Assembly (NCBI RefSeq): GCF_000018365.1
Contig: NC_011529.1
Span: 186,001 to 250,000, forward strand
From: Thermococcus onnurineus NA1
GTDB taxonomy: Archaea > Methanobacteriota_B > Thermococci > Thermococcales > Thermococcaceae
DNA: 64,000 nt
Direction: 5' to 3'
Below, one piece after another: positions 45,649-53,743 of the stretch. Under the pieces are notes generated by a model. The model was not told the DNA's origin. It worked only from the letters and a program-made list of their open reading frames with translations, and made no database searches. The stretch's first letter is position 1; each line of letters starts with the position of its first letter. A program made the translations under genes and the position numbers.

Positions 45649-45960
45649 ATGGAGAACCAAAGTGGCGCTCTCACTTTCCCTGTTTCACCCTTTTCGCCGA
45701 GGTGCTCAGAGGCTCCACTCCTTCTGGAAGCCGTCAATCCATTGGCGTTCCTTTTCCTCTGGGCATACTACGGTGATGGCGTTCTCCTCGTGAGAGAGGT
45801 CTGGGATGAGGTGGGAGGGTCACCTCAAGTTTATGCTCCTCGGGGCTGTTTACGGTACAGGTGAGCCAAGGCCATCCTTGGGATAGTGACCTTTGCATAC
45901 CTTCTCAAGAAGAGAAAGGAAAATGGCCCAAGCACAGCCCGAAGGCAAGGAAAGCGCTTA
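45649..45960 (+). pseudogene. Decayed gene for a small membrane protein (tentative)
   Basis: Between the TDT and CDF genes there are 334 bases without an intact gene. Three frames in turn give protein-like pieces: NPLAFLFLWAYYGDGVLLVR from an ATG at 45649, then WEGHLKFMLLGAVYGTG in a second frame near 45810-45870, then AKAILGIVTFAYLLKKRKE in a third near 45870-45920. Together they look like two membrane helices and a Lys-rich tail interrupted by frameshifts and stops. I do not recognise the parent family. Confidence 0.4.
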
Positions 45961-46845
45961 ACTCTTGCATACCACATCGTCGTCATCACAGCGGTTCACC
46001 TCGAGTTGCACTGTGACGTGGGTTACTCCATACTTCTCCAGAATCTTTTCGACATCGTCAATGATACGCTGAGCCTCGCTTAGGGACATGTCGTTCACAT
46101 CAACGTGGCACTCAAAGTGGGTTTCATTTTCTCCAATGCGCCATGCGTGGAAGTGGTGAGCATTTTTAACGCCGGGAATTGACTCGAGTTCTGCCTTTAT
46201 TGCATCGAAGTCGAGCTCGGGCGATGCCTCCATGAGAACATCAACGCTTTCTTTCAGTATATCGTAGCCCTCGCGGAGGATGTAGAGGGAAATGAACACA
46301 GTGACAAGTGGGTCTATCCAGACGAGGTCGTAGTATCTTATGGCCAGACCGCCGGCCACCACAGCCACCGAAGACAGCGTGTCGCTCACAAGATGAAGGT
46401 AAGCGGAGCGAACGTTGATGCTCTCGTGGGCGTGCTCGTGGAGGAGGAGAACGGAGAGAAGGTTAGCCAGAAGTCCAATAACCGCCACCACAAGCATGAG
46501 CCCTGTGTCTATTGGATTGGGATTCCTGAAGCGCTTATAGGCCTCCACGAGCAGGAAGAGGGCAACGCCGACGAGGACGGCAGAGTTGACAAAGGCGACG
46601 AGTATCTCGGCCCTCTTATAGCCGAAAGTGTACTTTTCGTTCTTTTCACGCTCACCGATTCTTATCGCTATGTAGCTCGCCAGAAGGCTCATAGTGTCGC
46701 TGAAGTTGTGGAGCGAGTCGCTCAGGAGAGCTAAACTTCCGGAAAGAATTCCACCTATGACCTCGGCTATCGTAATGACAAAGTTCAGGATTATAGAGAA
46801 GACCATACGGGATTTCATGGCCCTGTGGGAGTGTTTGTGTCCCAT
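45958..46845 (-). CDS. Cation diffusion facilitator (Zn2+/Co2+/Ni2+ exporter)
   Basis: 295 residues with six membrane helices and a cytosolic C-terminal domain. SLALLSDSLHNFSDT and YLHLVSDTLSSVAV carry the HxxxD pairs forming the transport metal site; a His-rich loop LLHEHAHE lies between them. The C-terminal domain has AHHFHAWRIGENETHFECHVDV and ends CDDDDVVC, a possible extra metal clamp. It exports excess Zn, Co or Ni. Divergent from hypA across a region containing a SurR site. Confidence 0.9.
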   Translation of the reverse strand: MGHKHSHRAMKSRMVFSIILNFVITIAEVIGGILSGSLALLSDSLHNFSDTMSLLASYIAIRIGEREKNEKYTFGYKRAEILVAFVNSAVLVGVALFLLVEAYKRFRNPNPIDTGLMLVVAVIGLLANLLSVLLLHEHAHESINVRSAYLHLVSDTLSSVAVVAGGLAIRYYDLVWIDPLVTVFISLYILREGYDILKESVDVLMEASPELDFDAIKAELESIPGVKNAHHFHAWRIGENETHFECHVDVNDMSLSEAQRIIDDVEKILEKYGVTHVTVQLEVNRCDDDDVVCKS

Positions 46846-46934
46846 TTCTCTCCCTGAGAGGGGTCTAATTGGAGACTTAAAAGCCTTTTGAGGTCAGAAT
46901 TGGGAAGTTTTAATCCCAGATAGGGGAAGACATA

Positions 46935-46951
46935 AACATAGGGTTAAAAAC
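46935..46951 (-). promoter_or_regulatory. SurR consensus site upstream of hypA
   Basis: On the minus strand GTT-TTT-AAC-CCTAT-GTT matches GTT-N3-AAC-N5-GTT perfectly. It ends about 8 bases before the TATA-like TTTTTAAG (about 46960-46967) of hypA. It is part of a 7- to 8-bp palindrome GGGTTAA/TTAACCC at 46941-46958. SurR is a redox-sensitive regulator in Pyrococcus and Thermococcus that activates hydrogenase genes when sulfur is absent. Confidence 0.65.
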
Positions 46952-46996
46952 TTAACCCTTTTTAAGGATAGCACTGAAAAAGTTGGTGGTGATACA

Positions 46997-47416
46997 ATGC
47001 ACGAATGGGCTCTGGCTGATGGAATAGTTAGAACCGCCCTCGACTACGCTCAAAGAGAAGGTGCAAAAAAGCTTCTGGCAATTCAAGTAGTCCTCGGAGA
47101 GCTCCAGGACGTTAACGCCGAGATAGTCGAGTTTGCCATGAAGGAGCTTCTCAAGGGCACCATCGGGGAGGGTGCGGAGATAGAGTTCATCGAGGAGGAG
47201 GCAGTTTTCAAGTGTCGCGACTGCGGTCACGAGTGGAAGCTCAAGGAAGTGAAGGGAAGCTTCGATGAGCGCATCAAGGAGGACATCCACTTCATCCCCG
47301 AGGTAGTTCACGCCTTCTTGGCATGTCCAAAGTGTGGCAGCAGGGACTTCGAAGTCGTACAGGGTAGGGGAGTCTACATAAGCGGGATAAAAATCGAGAA
47401 GGAGGGGGAGGCATGA
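46997..47416 (+). CDS. hypA: Hydrogenase nickel incorporation protein HypA
   Basis: 139 residues. Nickel is bound by the N-terminal MHEWALADGI (His2), and the zinc domain is formed by FKCRDCGHEW near 73 and LACPKCGSRDF near 110. The zinc loop insertion between them is typical of Thermococcus HypA. It delivers Ni to the [NiFe] large subunit with HypB. RBS GGTGGTGAT precedes the ATG, and the gene overlaps hypB by 4 bases. A SurR consensus site lies upstream of its TATA box. Confidence 0.97.
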   Translation: MHEWALADGIVRTALDYAQREGAKKLLAIQVVLGELQDVNAEIVEFAMKELLKGTIGEGAEIEFIEEEAVFKCRDCGHEWKLKEVKGSFDERIKEDIHFIPEVVHAFLACPKCGSRDFEVVQGRGVYISGIKIEKEGEA

Positions 47417-48159
47417 TAGCCATAGACCCTCGCGTCAAGGGCATAGAGGCTCGCCTTGAAAATGTGAAGCGCATCATTCCCGTCGTCAGCGGCAAGGGCG
47501 GCGTTGGAAAGTCGCTGGTTTCAACAACGCTCGCCCTTGTTCTGGCGGAGAAGGGCTATAAGGTCGGCCTCCTTGACCTCGACTTCCACGGCGCGAGCGA
47601 CCACGTAATCCTCGGCTTCGAGCCGGAGGACTTCCCTGAGGAGGACAGAGGCGTCGTCCCGCCGACGGTTCACGGAATAAAGTTCATGAGCATCGTCTAT
47701 TACTCGGAGGATAAACCAACACCCATGAGGGGCATGGAGATAAGCGATGCGCTCATTGAGCTCCTCACTATAACCCGCTGGGACGAGCTGGACTACCTCG
47801 TCATCGACATGCCTCCCGGTCTCGGTGATCAGTTCCTAGATGTCCTTCGCTTCCTTAAGAGGGGTGAGTTCCTGGTTGTGGCAACACCTTCAAAGCTCTC
47901 CCTCAACATCGTCAGGAAGCTTCTTACCCTCCTGAAGGAGAGGGACTACAAGATTCTCGGTATCGTCGAGAACATGAAACTTCATTCGGAGCAACGAAAC
48001 AACGAGAAGGGCATAGAGGCTCTTGCAGAGGAGTTCGACGTGCCCTATCTGGCTGGTATCCCGCTCTACGACGACCTCGAGGAGAAGATAGGAAAGCCCG
48101 AGGAGCTCCTCAGGACGGAGTTTGCAGAGAGGATAAGGGAAGTTGCGGGGAAGCTCTGA
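47413..48159 (+). CDS. hypB: HypB, ATPase of the Mrp/MinD type
   Basis: 248-residue P-loop ATPase with a deviant Walker A VSGKGGVGKSLVS near residue 26, DLDFHGASDH (switch) and VIDMPPGLGDQ. This is the atypical HypB described from Thermococcus kodakarensis, which is an Mrp/MinD-like ATPase rather than the GTPase HypB of bacteria. It forms a complex with HypA and regulates nickel delivery by ATP binding. It overlaps hypA by 4 bases and is followed by the maturation protease. Confidence 0.93.
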   Translation: MIAIDPRVKGIEARLENVKRIIPVVSGKGGVGKSLVSTTLALVLAEKGYKVGLLDLDFHGASDHVILGFEPEDFPEEDRGVVPPTVHGIKFMSIVYYSEDKPTPMRGMEISDALIELLTITRWDELDYLVIDMPPGLGDQFLDVLRFLKRGEFLVVATPSKLSLNIVRKLLTLLKERDYKILGIVENMKLHSEQRNNEKGIEALAEEFDVPYLAGIPLYDDLEEKIGKPEELLRTEFAERIREVAGKL

Positions 48160-48184
48160 TCCTTCTTTATTTTGGGGTGAAACT

Positions 48185-48661
48185 ATGGAGCTTGAAGAAC
48201 TCTTTCAGAACGCTAAACGTATCGTTATCTGCGGCATAGGGAACGAACTTAGGGGGGACGACGCCTTTGGTGTCCTTGTGGCGGAGATGCTGGCGGAGCT
48301 CGTCAAAAGCCCGAACGTCTTAGTCATCAACTGCGGTGAAGTGCCTGAGAGCTACACCGGAAAGATAGTGGATTTCAAGCCTGATCTGATTATCTTCGTC
48401 GATGCCGTTGACTTCGGCGGGGAGCACGGAGAGCTCGTAGTCGCCGATCCAGAGGGAACACTCGGTGAGGCGGTTTCGACACACAGTCTGCCCCTAAAAT
48501 TCTTAGTCCAGTACCTCAAAACGAAGGTAAACGCAAAGTTCGTCCTCATAGGCTGCCAGCCACGCTCGCTCGGCCTTTTCGAGGAGCCAAGTGGGGTGAT
48601 AAGAGAGAGGGCTGAGATGCTGGCACAGGCGATTGCAGATTCGCTTAATGGGGGCGAATGA
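48185..48661 (+). CDS. hycI: Hydrogenase maturation protease HycI-type
   Basis: 158-residue endopeptidase. GIGNELRGDDAFGVLVAEML holds the nickel-binding Glu and Asp of the family; VDAVDFGGE gives the second Asp and THSLPLKFLVQYL gives the His. It removes the C-terminal extension of the [NiFe] large subunit after nickel insertion; the HycE-like subunit in this window carries such an extension. ATG 48185 follows GGGGTGAAACT; the frame opens at 48143 inside hypB. The operon is hypA-hypB-hycI. Confidence 0.94.
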   Translation: MELEELFQNAKRIVICGIGNELRGDDAFGVLVAEMLAELVKSPNVLVINCGEVPESYTGKIVDFKPDLIIFVDAVDFGGEHGELVVADPEGTLGEAVSTHSLPLKFLVQYLKTKVNAKFVLIGCQPRSLGLFEEPSGVIRERAEMLAQAIADSLNGGE

Positions 48662-48904
48662 ATGGACTGAAACATCCTGTGGCTGATTGCAGGTCTTCTC
48701 TCACTCTTAGCCTTCTTTCTGGATCTCGGGACAGAGGAGAGCCGATACGAGACCCTAAAAGATCTGTTTCTTGGCATCAGCTTCCTCGCATGGTACTGGG
48801 GAGGGTTCATTGTCGGACTGGTGTTCGTTGCAGCTGCCGGAATAATCTACCTGCCAAGGCAAAGAAGTGGCGGATTAGAAGGAGGTATAGGTAAGCTTCC
48901 GTAA
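48662..48904 (+). pseudogene. Small membrane protein gene with in-frame stop at codon 3
   Basis: Beginning at ATG 48662, whose first base overlaps the hycI stop and which has GGGGGCG upstream, the frame reads Met-Asp-stop(TGA)-Asn, then NILWLIAGLLSLLAFFLDLG, later DLFLGISFLAWYWGGFIVG and LVFVAAAGIIYLPRQRSGG, and ends at TAA 48902. The downstream part has three membrane helices and no further stop for 77 codons, so it is or was coding. A TGG to TGA change at codon 3 would explain it. Alternatives are a sequencing variant or a start at a rare codon such as CTG 48677. A 78-aa frame overlapping it on the same strand is not protein-like. Confidence 0.5.
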
Positions 48905-49456
48905 ATCCTCTTTCCTGTTCACGTTGAAGAAGCTCTTGCGCCACCTCTCTGGGAGCTCCTCTATCGGCAGGTAGCAAGTGTCGACTCTCTCTATGGCTTT
49001 CCTTATCATGTAGTCTCCGCTCTTAATCTGTTCCTCAAGGATTTTTCTGAATCTCTCAGAGTAAGCCGCGTGGAGGGGTTCTATGTATCCATTACTCCAG
49101 CGCGGAACGCAGACTGCTTTCCCACTTTTCCTGAATTCACGAATTATGTAATCAACGAATTCTGGGACTATCAGGGGCATATCGCCAGCCACCACGAAGG
49201 CATCATCGAGGCTCAATGCAGTGTAGATGCCGCCTATGGGGCCGACCATCAGCTCGTCAACGATGACCTCGTAGCCGAACTTTTTTAGACGTTCTGCATT
49301 CTCGGGAGAGGCCACAAGGACGATCCCATCTATTTCTTTGGTGGCTTCAAGGGCTTCGACGGCGTAAAGAACAAGCGGCTTCCCGTCTATCCTGAAGAGC
49401 AGCTTATTGCCGCCGAAGCGTCTGCCCCTCCCCCCGGCCAAAACTGCTCCTATCAT
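48875..49456 (-). CDS. mobA: Molybdenum cofactor guanylyltransferase MobA
   Basis: 193-residue nucleotidyltransferase: [20 protein letters not shown] near the N-terminus is the MobA signature (LAGG...RFGGNK), followed by [16 protein letters not shown] and VVAGDMPLI with the metal Asp. It attaches GMP to molybdopterin to make the bis-MGD cofactor used by formate dehydrogenase-type enzymes such as the one at the right edge. The 3' end overlaps the membrane-protein remnant by 30 bases; the start overlaps the next gene by 4 bases. Confidence 0.93.
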   Translation of the reverse strand: MIGAVLAGGRGRRFGGNKLLFRIDGKPLVLYAVEALEATKEIDGIVLVASPENAERLKKFGYEVIVDELMVGPIGGIYTALSLDDAFVVAGDMPLIVPEFVDYIIREFRKSGKAVCVPRWSNGYIEPLHAAYSERFRKILEEQIKSGDYMIRKAIERVDTCYLPIEELPERWRKSFFNVNRKEDLRKLTYTSF

Positions 49457-49893
49457 TGCTCCTCCCTTTTCTCCTCATCAACTGGGATGTACTCGATGGT
49501 GCTTATGTACTTCACGTACTCTATAGTCTTCTTCGGATTTAGCATCTCTCTTAGCAGGTTCTGGAAGTAGTTGTCCCTGTCGTAGGCAATCTCGTGGGCC
49601 TTGGCAACGTCGAGGAAGGACGAGTGGAAGTTCTCCGCCTCTTCCCTCGTGTAGAGCTCAAAGGCTATAAAGTGGCCGTATTCCTCCTCAACGGGTTCCT
49701 TGATGTTTTCTATAAAGTCCGCCACCCGGTTGATCTTGACCGGGTCGTAGGGTTCATCGATTATAACCAGCACATCAATCTCATCAAGCCCTCCCTTCAG
49801 GTGTGCCCCATAGAAGACCACGGAGAGCAAATTGTCGCCGTAGAATTCCCTTATCCGCTGAAGAAGACTCTGCTTTGCCGCCTCAATGCTCAT
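49453..49893 (-). CDS. Nucleotidyltransferase-like protein
   Basis: 146 residues. [19 protein letters not shown] resembles the GSxARGxxxxDSDIDL motif of MNT-type nucleotidyltransferases, but key positions are changed (GAH for GSR, and only one clear Asp-x-Asp-like DEID). It may be inactive or act on a small partner. An acidic C-terminal tail ends DEEKREEQ. Cotranscribed with mobA and close to the end of the antiporter operon. A link to cofactor metabolism is only positional. Confidence 0.65.
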   Translation of the reverse strand: MSIEAAKQSLLQRIREFYGDNLLSVVFYGAHLKGGLDEIDVLVIIDEPYDPVKINRVADFIENIKEPVEEEYGHFIAFELYTREEAENFHSSFLDVAKAHEIAYDRDNYFQNLLREMLNPKKTIEYVKYISTIEYIPVDEEKREEQ

Positions 49894-49918
49894 TCCAACA
49901 CCTCCAAAAATTGAGAGG

Positions 49919-51484
49919 TTAGAGGAGTTTTAATCTTGACGCATACTCCAGGGCGGTCTGGATGTAAAGCTTGTAGTCCATCGTCTGGGTCGCGGCAGGT
50001 TCGATGTAGTGCTGGAGTATTACCGGCGCGGCAAGACCTATCACAACAACCGCAGCCGCCAGCAGGAGCACCACGAATGCCATGCTCTTAGATTCTCCCA
50101 CTGCCACTTCTCTGGATGGCTTGCCGAGCCATATCTTGTAGAAGACGCGCATGTAGGCAACGAGTGCAGTTACTGAGCTGACAACGATAACCATCGCCAA
50201 GGCTAAGCTCTTCTCCATCAGCGCATCAAAGAGGAGCAGCTTGCTGAAGAACACGTTGAACGGTGGGATTCCAACGAGGCTGAGGGTTGCTATTGCGAGT
50301 CCGAGAGTTGCCATTGGCATCTGTCTGCCCAAACCAGCCATATCATTGATGTCCCTTGAACCGATGGCGTGGATGAACATGCCCGCAGCAAGGAAGAGTA
50401 ATGCTTTAGCAATTGCGTGGTTGATAATGTGGAATAATGCCGCCTGAAGTCCAAGCTGGGTGCCGAGGCCAACGGCCATGAACAGGTAACCCATGTGCAT
50501 TATCGTGGAGTAAGCAATGAGCTTCTTGACGTCGCGCTGGGCGTTCATCATGAGTGCACCGAAAAGTGCCGAAACCGCACCGAGAGCTATGACTACTGTC
50601 CCCAAGGTTCCAACGATTTTTGCTAGACCCGGTGTGAGTTCACCACCGTAAACAGTGTAGAGGAATCTAATCAGAGCGTAAACTCCAACATTTACTACGA
50701 GACCACTCAAGACTGCCGAGATTGGACTTGGTGCCGCTGGGTGAGCTTCTGGAAGCCAGAAGTGGTTCGGAACAATTGCTGCCTTTATGAGGAAAGCCCA
50801 CGTAGCTAAAGCCAAAGCAACACCAGAAGCAATTACAATATTACCAACTGGTGAACCTGTTACTGGAAAACTCAAACCATGAACCTTTGCACTCAAATCA
50901 GCAAGATTAACCGTACCAAAAGCCCCGTAGAGAATTCCAAGCGCTAAGAAGTACATTGTAGTACCAATTGCACCTATGAATGCATACTTCAATGCAGCAT
51001 GAACTGCGTCCTTCCTTCCCCTGTAGAAAGCTACGAGGGCGTATGCTGCGATGCTGGTGACTTCTATCATGACGAAGAGGTTGAAGGCATCACCAGTTAG
51101 TAAAACACCTATTAGTCCAGCTTCCAAGCCTAAATAGAGTGTATAGTACCACTCCAGACCCTCCTCGTGCTCTAGGTAGCGATAACTGTAAATCGCAATG
51201 AGGAACATCAGCGCGGCGGTGAGGAGAGTTATAAGTGCCCCAGTTCTGTCAACCTCATAAATTATGCCAATTGGAGCAGTCCAGCCGCCAAAAGTATATA
51301 TCGGCGGCTTTTCAGATGAGTACACTAGTTCGAAAAGCTTGAGCGCACTGATTAAGGTTAAACCCGTGCCGAGCAGTGCATAGGCTTGGATTATCTTCCT
51401 GTTGCCCTTAACTATGATCGAAGTCAGGGGGAGTGCAAAGGCAAAGATGACCGGAATCACAGGAGTTAGTCCAACCACGTCCAT
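49919..51484 (-). CDS. mnhD: Mrp antiporter subunit MnhD/MbhH-like
   Basis: 521-residue proton-pumping subunit of the NuoL/M/N and MrpD family with about 14 helices. YIEVTSIAAYALVAF-type Glu, KAAIVPNHFWLPEAHPAAPSP (Lys of the ion path) and LIAYSTIMHMGYLFMAVG are family landmarks; the first is written MIEVTSIAAYALVAFYRG in this protein. Last gene of the long fdh-hydrogenase-Mrp operon. ATG 51484 (MDVVGLTPVI) follows GAGGTGAGAGGC; the frame opens earlier at 51526 in the mnhE tail. Confidence 0.92.
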   Translation of the reverse strand: MDVVGLTPVIPVIFAFALPLTSIIVKGNRKIIQAYALLGTGLTLISALKLFELVYSSEKPPIYTFGGWTAPIGIIYEVDRTGALITLLTAALMFLIAIYSYRYLEHEEGLEWYYTLYLGLEAGLIGVLLTGDAFNLFVMIEVTSIAAYALVAFYRGRKDAVHAALKYAFIGAIGTTMYFLALGILYGAFGTVNLADLSAKVHGLSFPVTGSPVGNIVIASGVALALATWAFLIKAAIVPNHFWLPEAHPAAPSPISAVLSGLVVNVGVYALIRFLYTVYGGELTPGLAKIVGTLGTVVIALGAVSALFGALMMNAQRDVKKLIAYSTIMHMGYLFMAVGLGTQLGLQAALFHIINHAIAKALLFLAAGMFIHAIGSRDINDMAGLGRQMPMATLGLAIATLSLVGIPPFNVFFSKLLLFDALMEKSLALAMVIVVSSVTALVAYMRVFYKIWLGKPSREVAVGESKSMAFVVLLLAAAVVVIGLAAPVILQHYIEPAATQTMDYKLYIQTALEYASRLKLL

Positions 51485-51494
51485 GCCTCTCACC

Positions 51495-51980
51495 TCACTC
51501 CAGTATTCTCTTTGCAAATCTCTCAAAGTCCGCCGAGATTTCTCCCTTAGCCGTCTCAGGGTCCAGAGTCGTCACGTCAATCCAGTTTACGTAAAAGTAC
51601 TTGTCGTCCATGTCCACCACGACCGTTCCAGGGGTGTTGGTTATCGAGTTCGCCACGAGGGTCTTAGCGTAGCTCGTCTCGACACCAATAGGTACCTTCA
51701 CTATTCCGGGGTTGTAGTTGCCGGTGATAATCCTGATTATGACGTCTATGTGGGACTTCGTCTCTGCCACGAGCATATACCAGAGGAAGTAAATGACTCC
51801 CCACAGCCACCTCACTGGATTCATGGCCTTGGCATCATTCTGGACAACGTATCTCCCCATCAGCAACCCCACTCCTATTGCCACAACTGCTCCAGTGAAC
51901 ATGTCGTAGGGGCTGCTTGAACCAGAGAAGATTATGTACGTGATGAACGCGAGCAGGGCCGTTGGAATGACCCCCCTCAT
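51495..51980 (-). CDS. mnhE: Mrp antiporter subunit MnhE
   Basis: 161-residue MnhE with two or three N-terminal helices and a C-terminal cytosolic domain (VETSYAKTLVANSITNTPGT, then VVVDMDDKYFYVNWID), the family pattern of TLVANSITxTPGT. In Mrp and Mbh operons MnhE is usually the first Mrp subunit; here it sits between MnhC and MnhD. It overlaps mnhC by 4 bases. Confidence 0.92.
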   Translation of the reverse strand: MRGVIPTALLAFITYIIFSGSSSPYDMFTGAVVAIGVGLLMGRYVVQNDAKAMNPVRWLWGVIYFLWYMLVAETKSHIDVIIRIITGNYNPGIVKVPIGVETSYAKTLVANSITNTPGTVVVDMDDKYFYVNWIDVTTLDPETAKGEISADFERFAKRILE

Positions 51981-52369
51981 TCCTCACCACCCCTCTTCGC
52001 TATCTCCCTCACGTCAAGCGTGCCGTAGAGGCGGTAGAGCTGTATCGCTAGCACCGCGAGGAGCATGTTCACCGCCATTCCTATGACGACGGCGGTAATC
52101 ACTAGTGCCTGCGGAAGTGGATCAACGGCAGAGCTCACGAACCCTTCCAACGCTTCCTTTGAGAGCGATGGTAGTATCGGTGGGGCGATTGGATAGGTGA
52201 GGTGGTAGCCTATGAGAACGACCATGACGTTGACGGCATCGCCTAGTATCGTGAGAGATATGATTTTCTTCAGCATGTTCGGCCTAGCGATTATGCCATA
52301 CAGCGATACCGCCAACGTGAGCAGTAAGACGGTCCAGAGGTAAGCCCACAGGAACTCTGAAGTGCTCAT
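51977..52369 (-). CDS. mnhC: Mrp antiporter subunit MnhC (NuoK-like)
   Basis: 130-residue three-helix NuoK/MnhC subunit. LGDAVNVMVVLIGYH and DPLPQALVITAVVIGMAVNMLLA (Glu/Asp replaced by the DPLPQALVITAVVIG signature) are typical. An insertion between helices (LPSLSKEALEGFVSSAV) carries charged residues. It overlaps mnhB and mnhE by 4 bases each. Confidence 0.92.
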   Translation of the reverse strand: MSTSEFLWAYLWTVLLLTLAVSLYGIIARPNMLKKIISLTILGDAVNVMVVLIGYHLTYPIAPPILPSLSKEALEGFVSSAVDPLPQALVITAVVIGMAVNMLLAVLAIQLYRLYGTLDVREIAKRGGEE

Positions 52370-53139
52370 TTCTTCACCCCCAGGATTTTCTTGAACTTCT
52401 CCTCTGGGATGCTCAGAAGGAGGAACACCGCCGTGAATCCAACGCCAACAGCCAGGAACTCGAAGAAGTTGTAGTAGATTAGGGAACCACCGATAAGCTG
52501 ACTCTCAATCTCAGCCGGGAATATTGGCTGGTTCTGCATGATGAAGCCACCGCTGAGGAGGGGAACCAGAGCAACCAGGGCTATGCCAAGCAGTCCGATG
52601 GAACGAAGGATTAAAGCTCTGGTTTTGTCCAGGCCGTGGCCTTCCAGAGTGTATTTTGAGTATGCCGCTATTATGAGGAGCGGTGCCACAGCCAATGCCG
52701 AACCGCCCTGGAAGCCTCCTCCAGGCGTTAAGTGACCGTGCAGGGCTATTGAAGCTGAAACGGCAAGAATCATGACGACGATAACTTTAGTAACGTCCTT
52801 CACTATTGGCGTCAGCTCGGTTGGAGTGCTTTCAGCCTTCTTGACTTCTTTCTCCTGCTCCTTGGTGAGCCTGAAGACGGTCAGGCTGCCTATTATTGCG
52901 AGGAAGAACACTGCAGTCTCGAAGAGCGTGTCAATGCCACGGTAGTCCCAGAGGATTGAGGTGATAACCTCCGGGCTCTTGGCCGAGTAATCTCCGAAAT
53001 AGCTGTTTTCAAGGTAAAACTCGCCAAGGGGCCTAACTCCAGTACCCTCACCGAAGACCTGGAGTGAGATAACAGCGTAAGTCATGAGCGCGGCGAAGGT
53101 CAGGATTATAACCGCCGTGATGAGGCTTTTGCCCCTCAT
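52366..53139 (-). CDS. Fused MbhE-MnhB-like antiporter subunit
   Basis: 257 residues combining two normally separate Mrp/Mbh subunits. Residues 1-100 contain SILWDYRGIDTLFETAVFFLA, typical of MbhE or the MrpA C-terminal portion. After a charged linker (KEQEKEVKKAESTP), residues 110-257 are MnhB with ASIALHGHLTPGGGFQGG and FEFLAVGVGFTAVF. In P. furiosus Mbh these are MbhE and MbhF. The fusion fixes their 1:1 ratio. Overlaps mnhC by 4 bases. Confidence 0.88.
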   Translation of the reverse strand: MRGKSLITAVIILTFAALMTYAVISLQVFGEGTGVRPLGEFYLENSYFGDYSAKSPEVITSILWDYRGIDTLFETAVFFLAIIGSLTVFRLTKEQEKEVKKAESTPTELTPIVKDVTKVIVVMILAVSASIALHGHLTPGGGFQGGSALAVAPLLIIAAYSKYTLEGHGLDKTRALILRSIGLLGIALVALVPLLSGGFIMQNQPIFPAEIESQLIGGSLIYYNFFEFLAVGVGFTAVFLLLSIPEEKFKKILGVKK

Positions 53140-53394
53140 TCACACCACCTCATACCTCTCGGTCTTGCTGATGGCGAATATCAGCAGGGCGGAGTATATT
53201 CCCACGGCTATCGCTATGTAGGTGAGAACTATGTCCGGCGCCATTAGGATGTAGAAGGCTATTGCGTAGGCTATTGCCTGGACGGATGAAAAGCCCACTG
53301 CTTTAAGCAGATCCCTCTCCATCACCGCTAGATAGCTGGCTATGAATCCCAGGATGAGGGCAAGGCTGAGGATGAGCAGATGAACTTCAATCAC
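53140..53394 (-). CDS. MbhD-like subunit (MrpA C-terminal fragment, DUF4040)
   Basis: 84-residue three-helix protein: VMERDLLKAVGFSSVQAIAYAIAF and APDIVLTYIAIAVGI, corresponding to MbhD and to part of the C-terminal domain of MrpA. The conserved PDIxLTxxAV pattern is intact. It overlaps mnhG by 8 bases, and its stop abuts the fused MbhE-MnhB start. Confidence 0.88.
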   Translation of the reverse strand: MIEVHLLILSLALILGFIASYLAVMERDLLKAVGFSSVQAIAYAIAFYILMAPDIVLTYIAIAVGIYSALLIFAISKTERYEVV

Positions 53395-53743
53395 TCTTCC
53401 TCACCTCCCCGAGGTGATCCACTTTGGGCTCCCACTCCACGAGCTTGGCCCTGTGAGCGGCATAGGCCAAAGCGTGGCTTCCAGCTGGGGAGGCAAGGAG
53501 GACTATTATGCCGGTGATGAAGCTCGCTCCCGCTATGGCATACCTGTGGGGTAGGAAGTCCGCACCAAGGGCAAGCAGGGCAACGCCGAAGAGCGGAACC
53601 GCTGCACCGCCGATGATGCCCACGGTCGCGGCGTGCAGCCTAACGTAGAAGTTAGGGAAGCGGAGTAATCCTAATGCTCCGAAGAAATCGCAGAGGGCGC
53701 CTATGACTATCAGAAGCGCTCCTATGTAGAATAAAATGCTCAT
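53387..53743 (-). CDS. mnhG: Mrp antiporter subunit MnhG
   Basis: 118-residue three-helix MnhG: FFGALGLLRFPNFYVRLHAATV is the family signature (GxLGLLRFPDxYxRLHAAT). ATG 53743 (MSILFYIG) follows GGAGGTGGGAGC; the longer frame from 53803 is inside mnhF. It overlaps mnhF by the shared ATGA. Confidence 0.92.
   Translation of the reverse strand: MSILFYIGALLIVIGALCDFFGALGLLRFPNFYVRLHAATVGIIGGAAVPLFGVALLALGADFLPHRYAIAGASFITGIIVLLASPAGSHALAYAAHRAKLVEWEPKVDHLGEVRKSD

Noticed and set aside
48658-48894. 78-residue frame starting at the hycI stop
   Set aside because: Arg/Ser/Cys-rich with no hydrophobic pattern; the neighbouring frame with three membrane helices is the better coding candidate.
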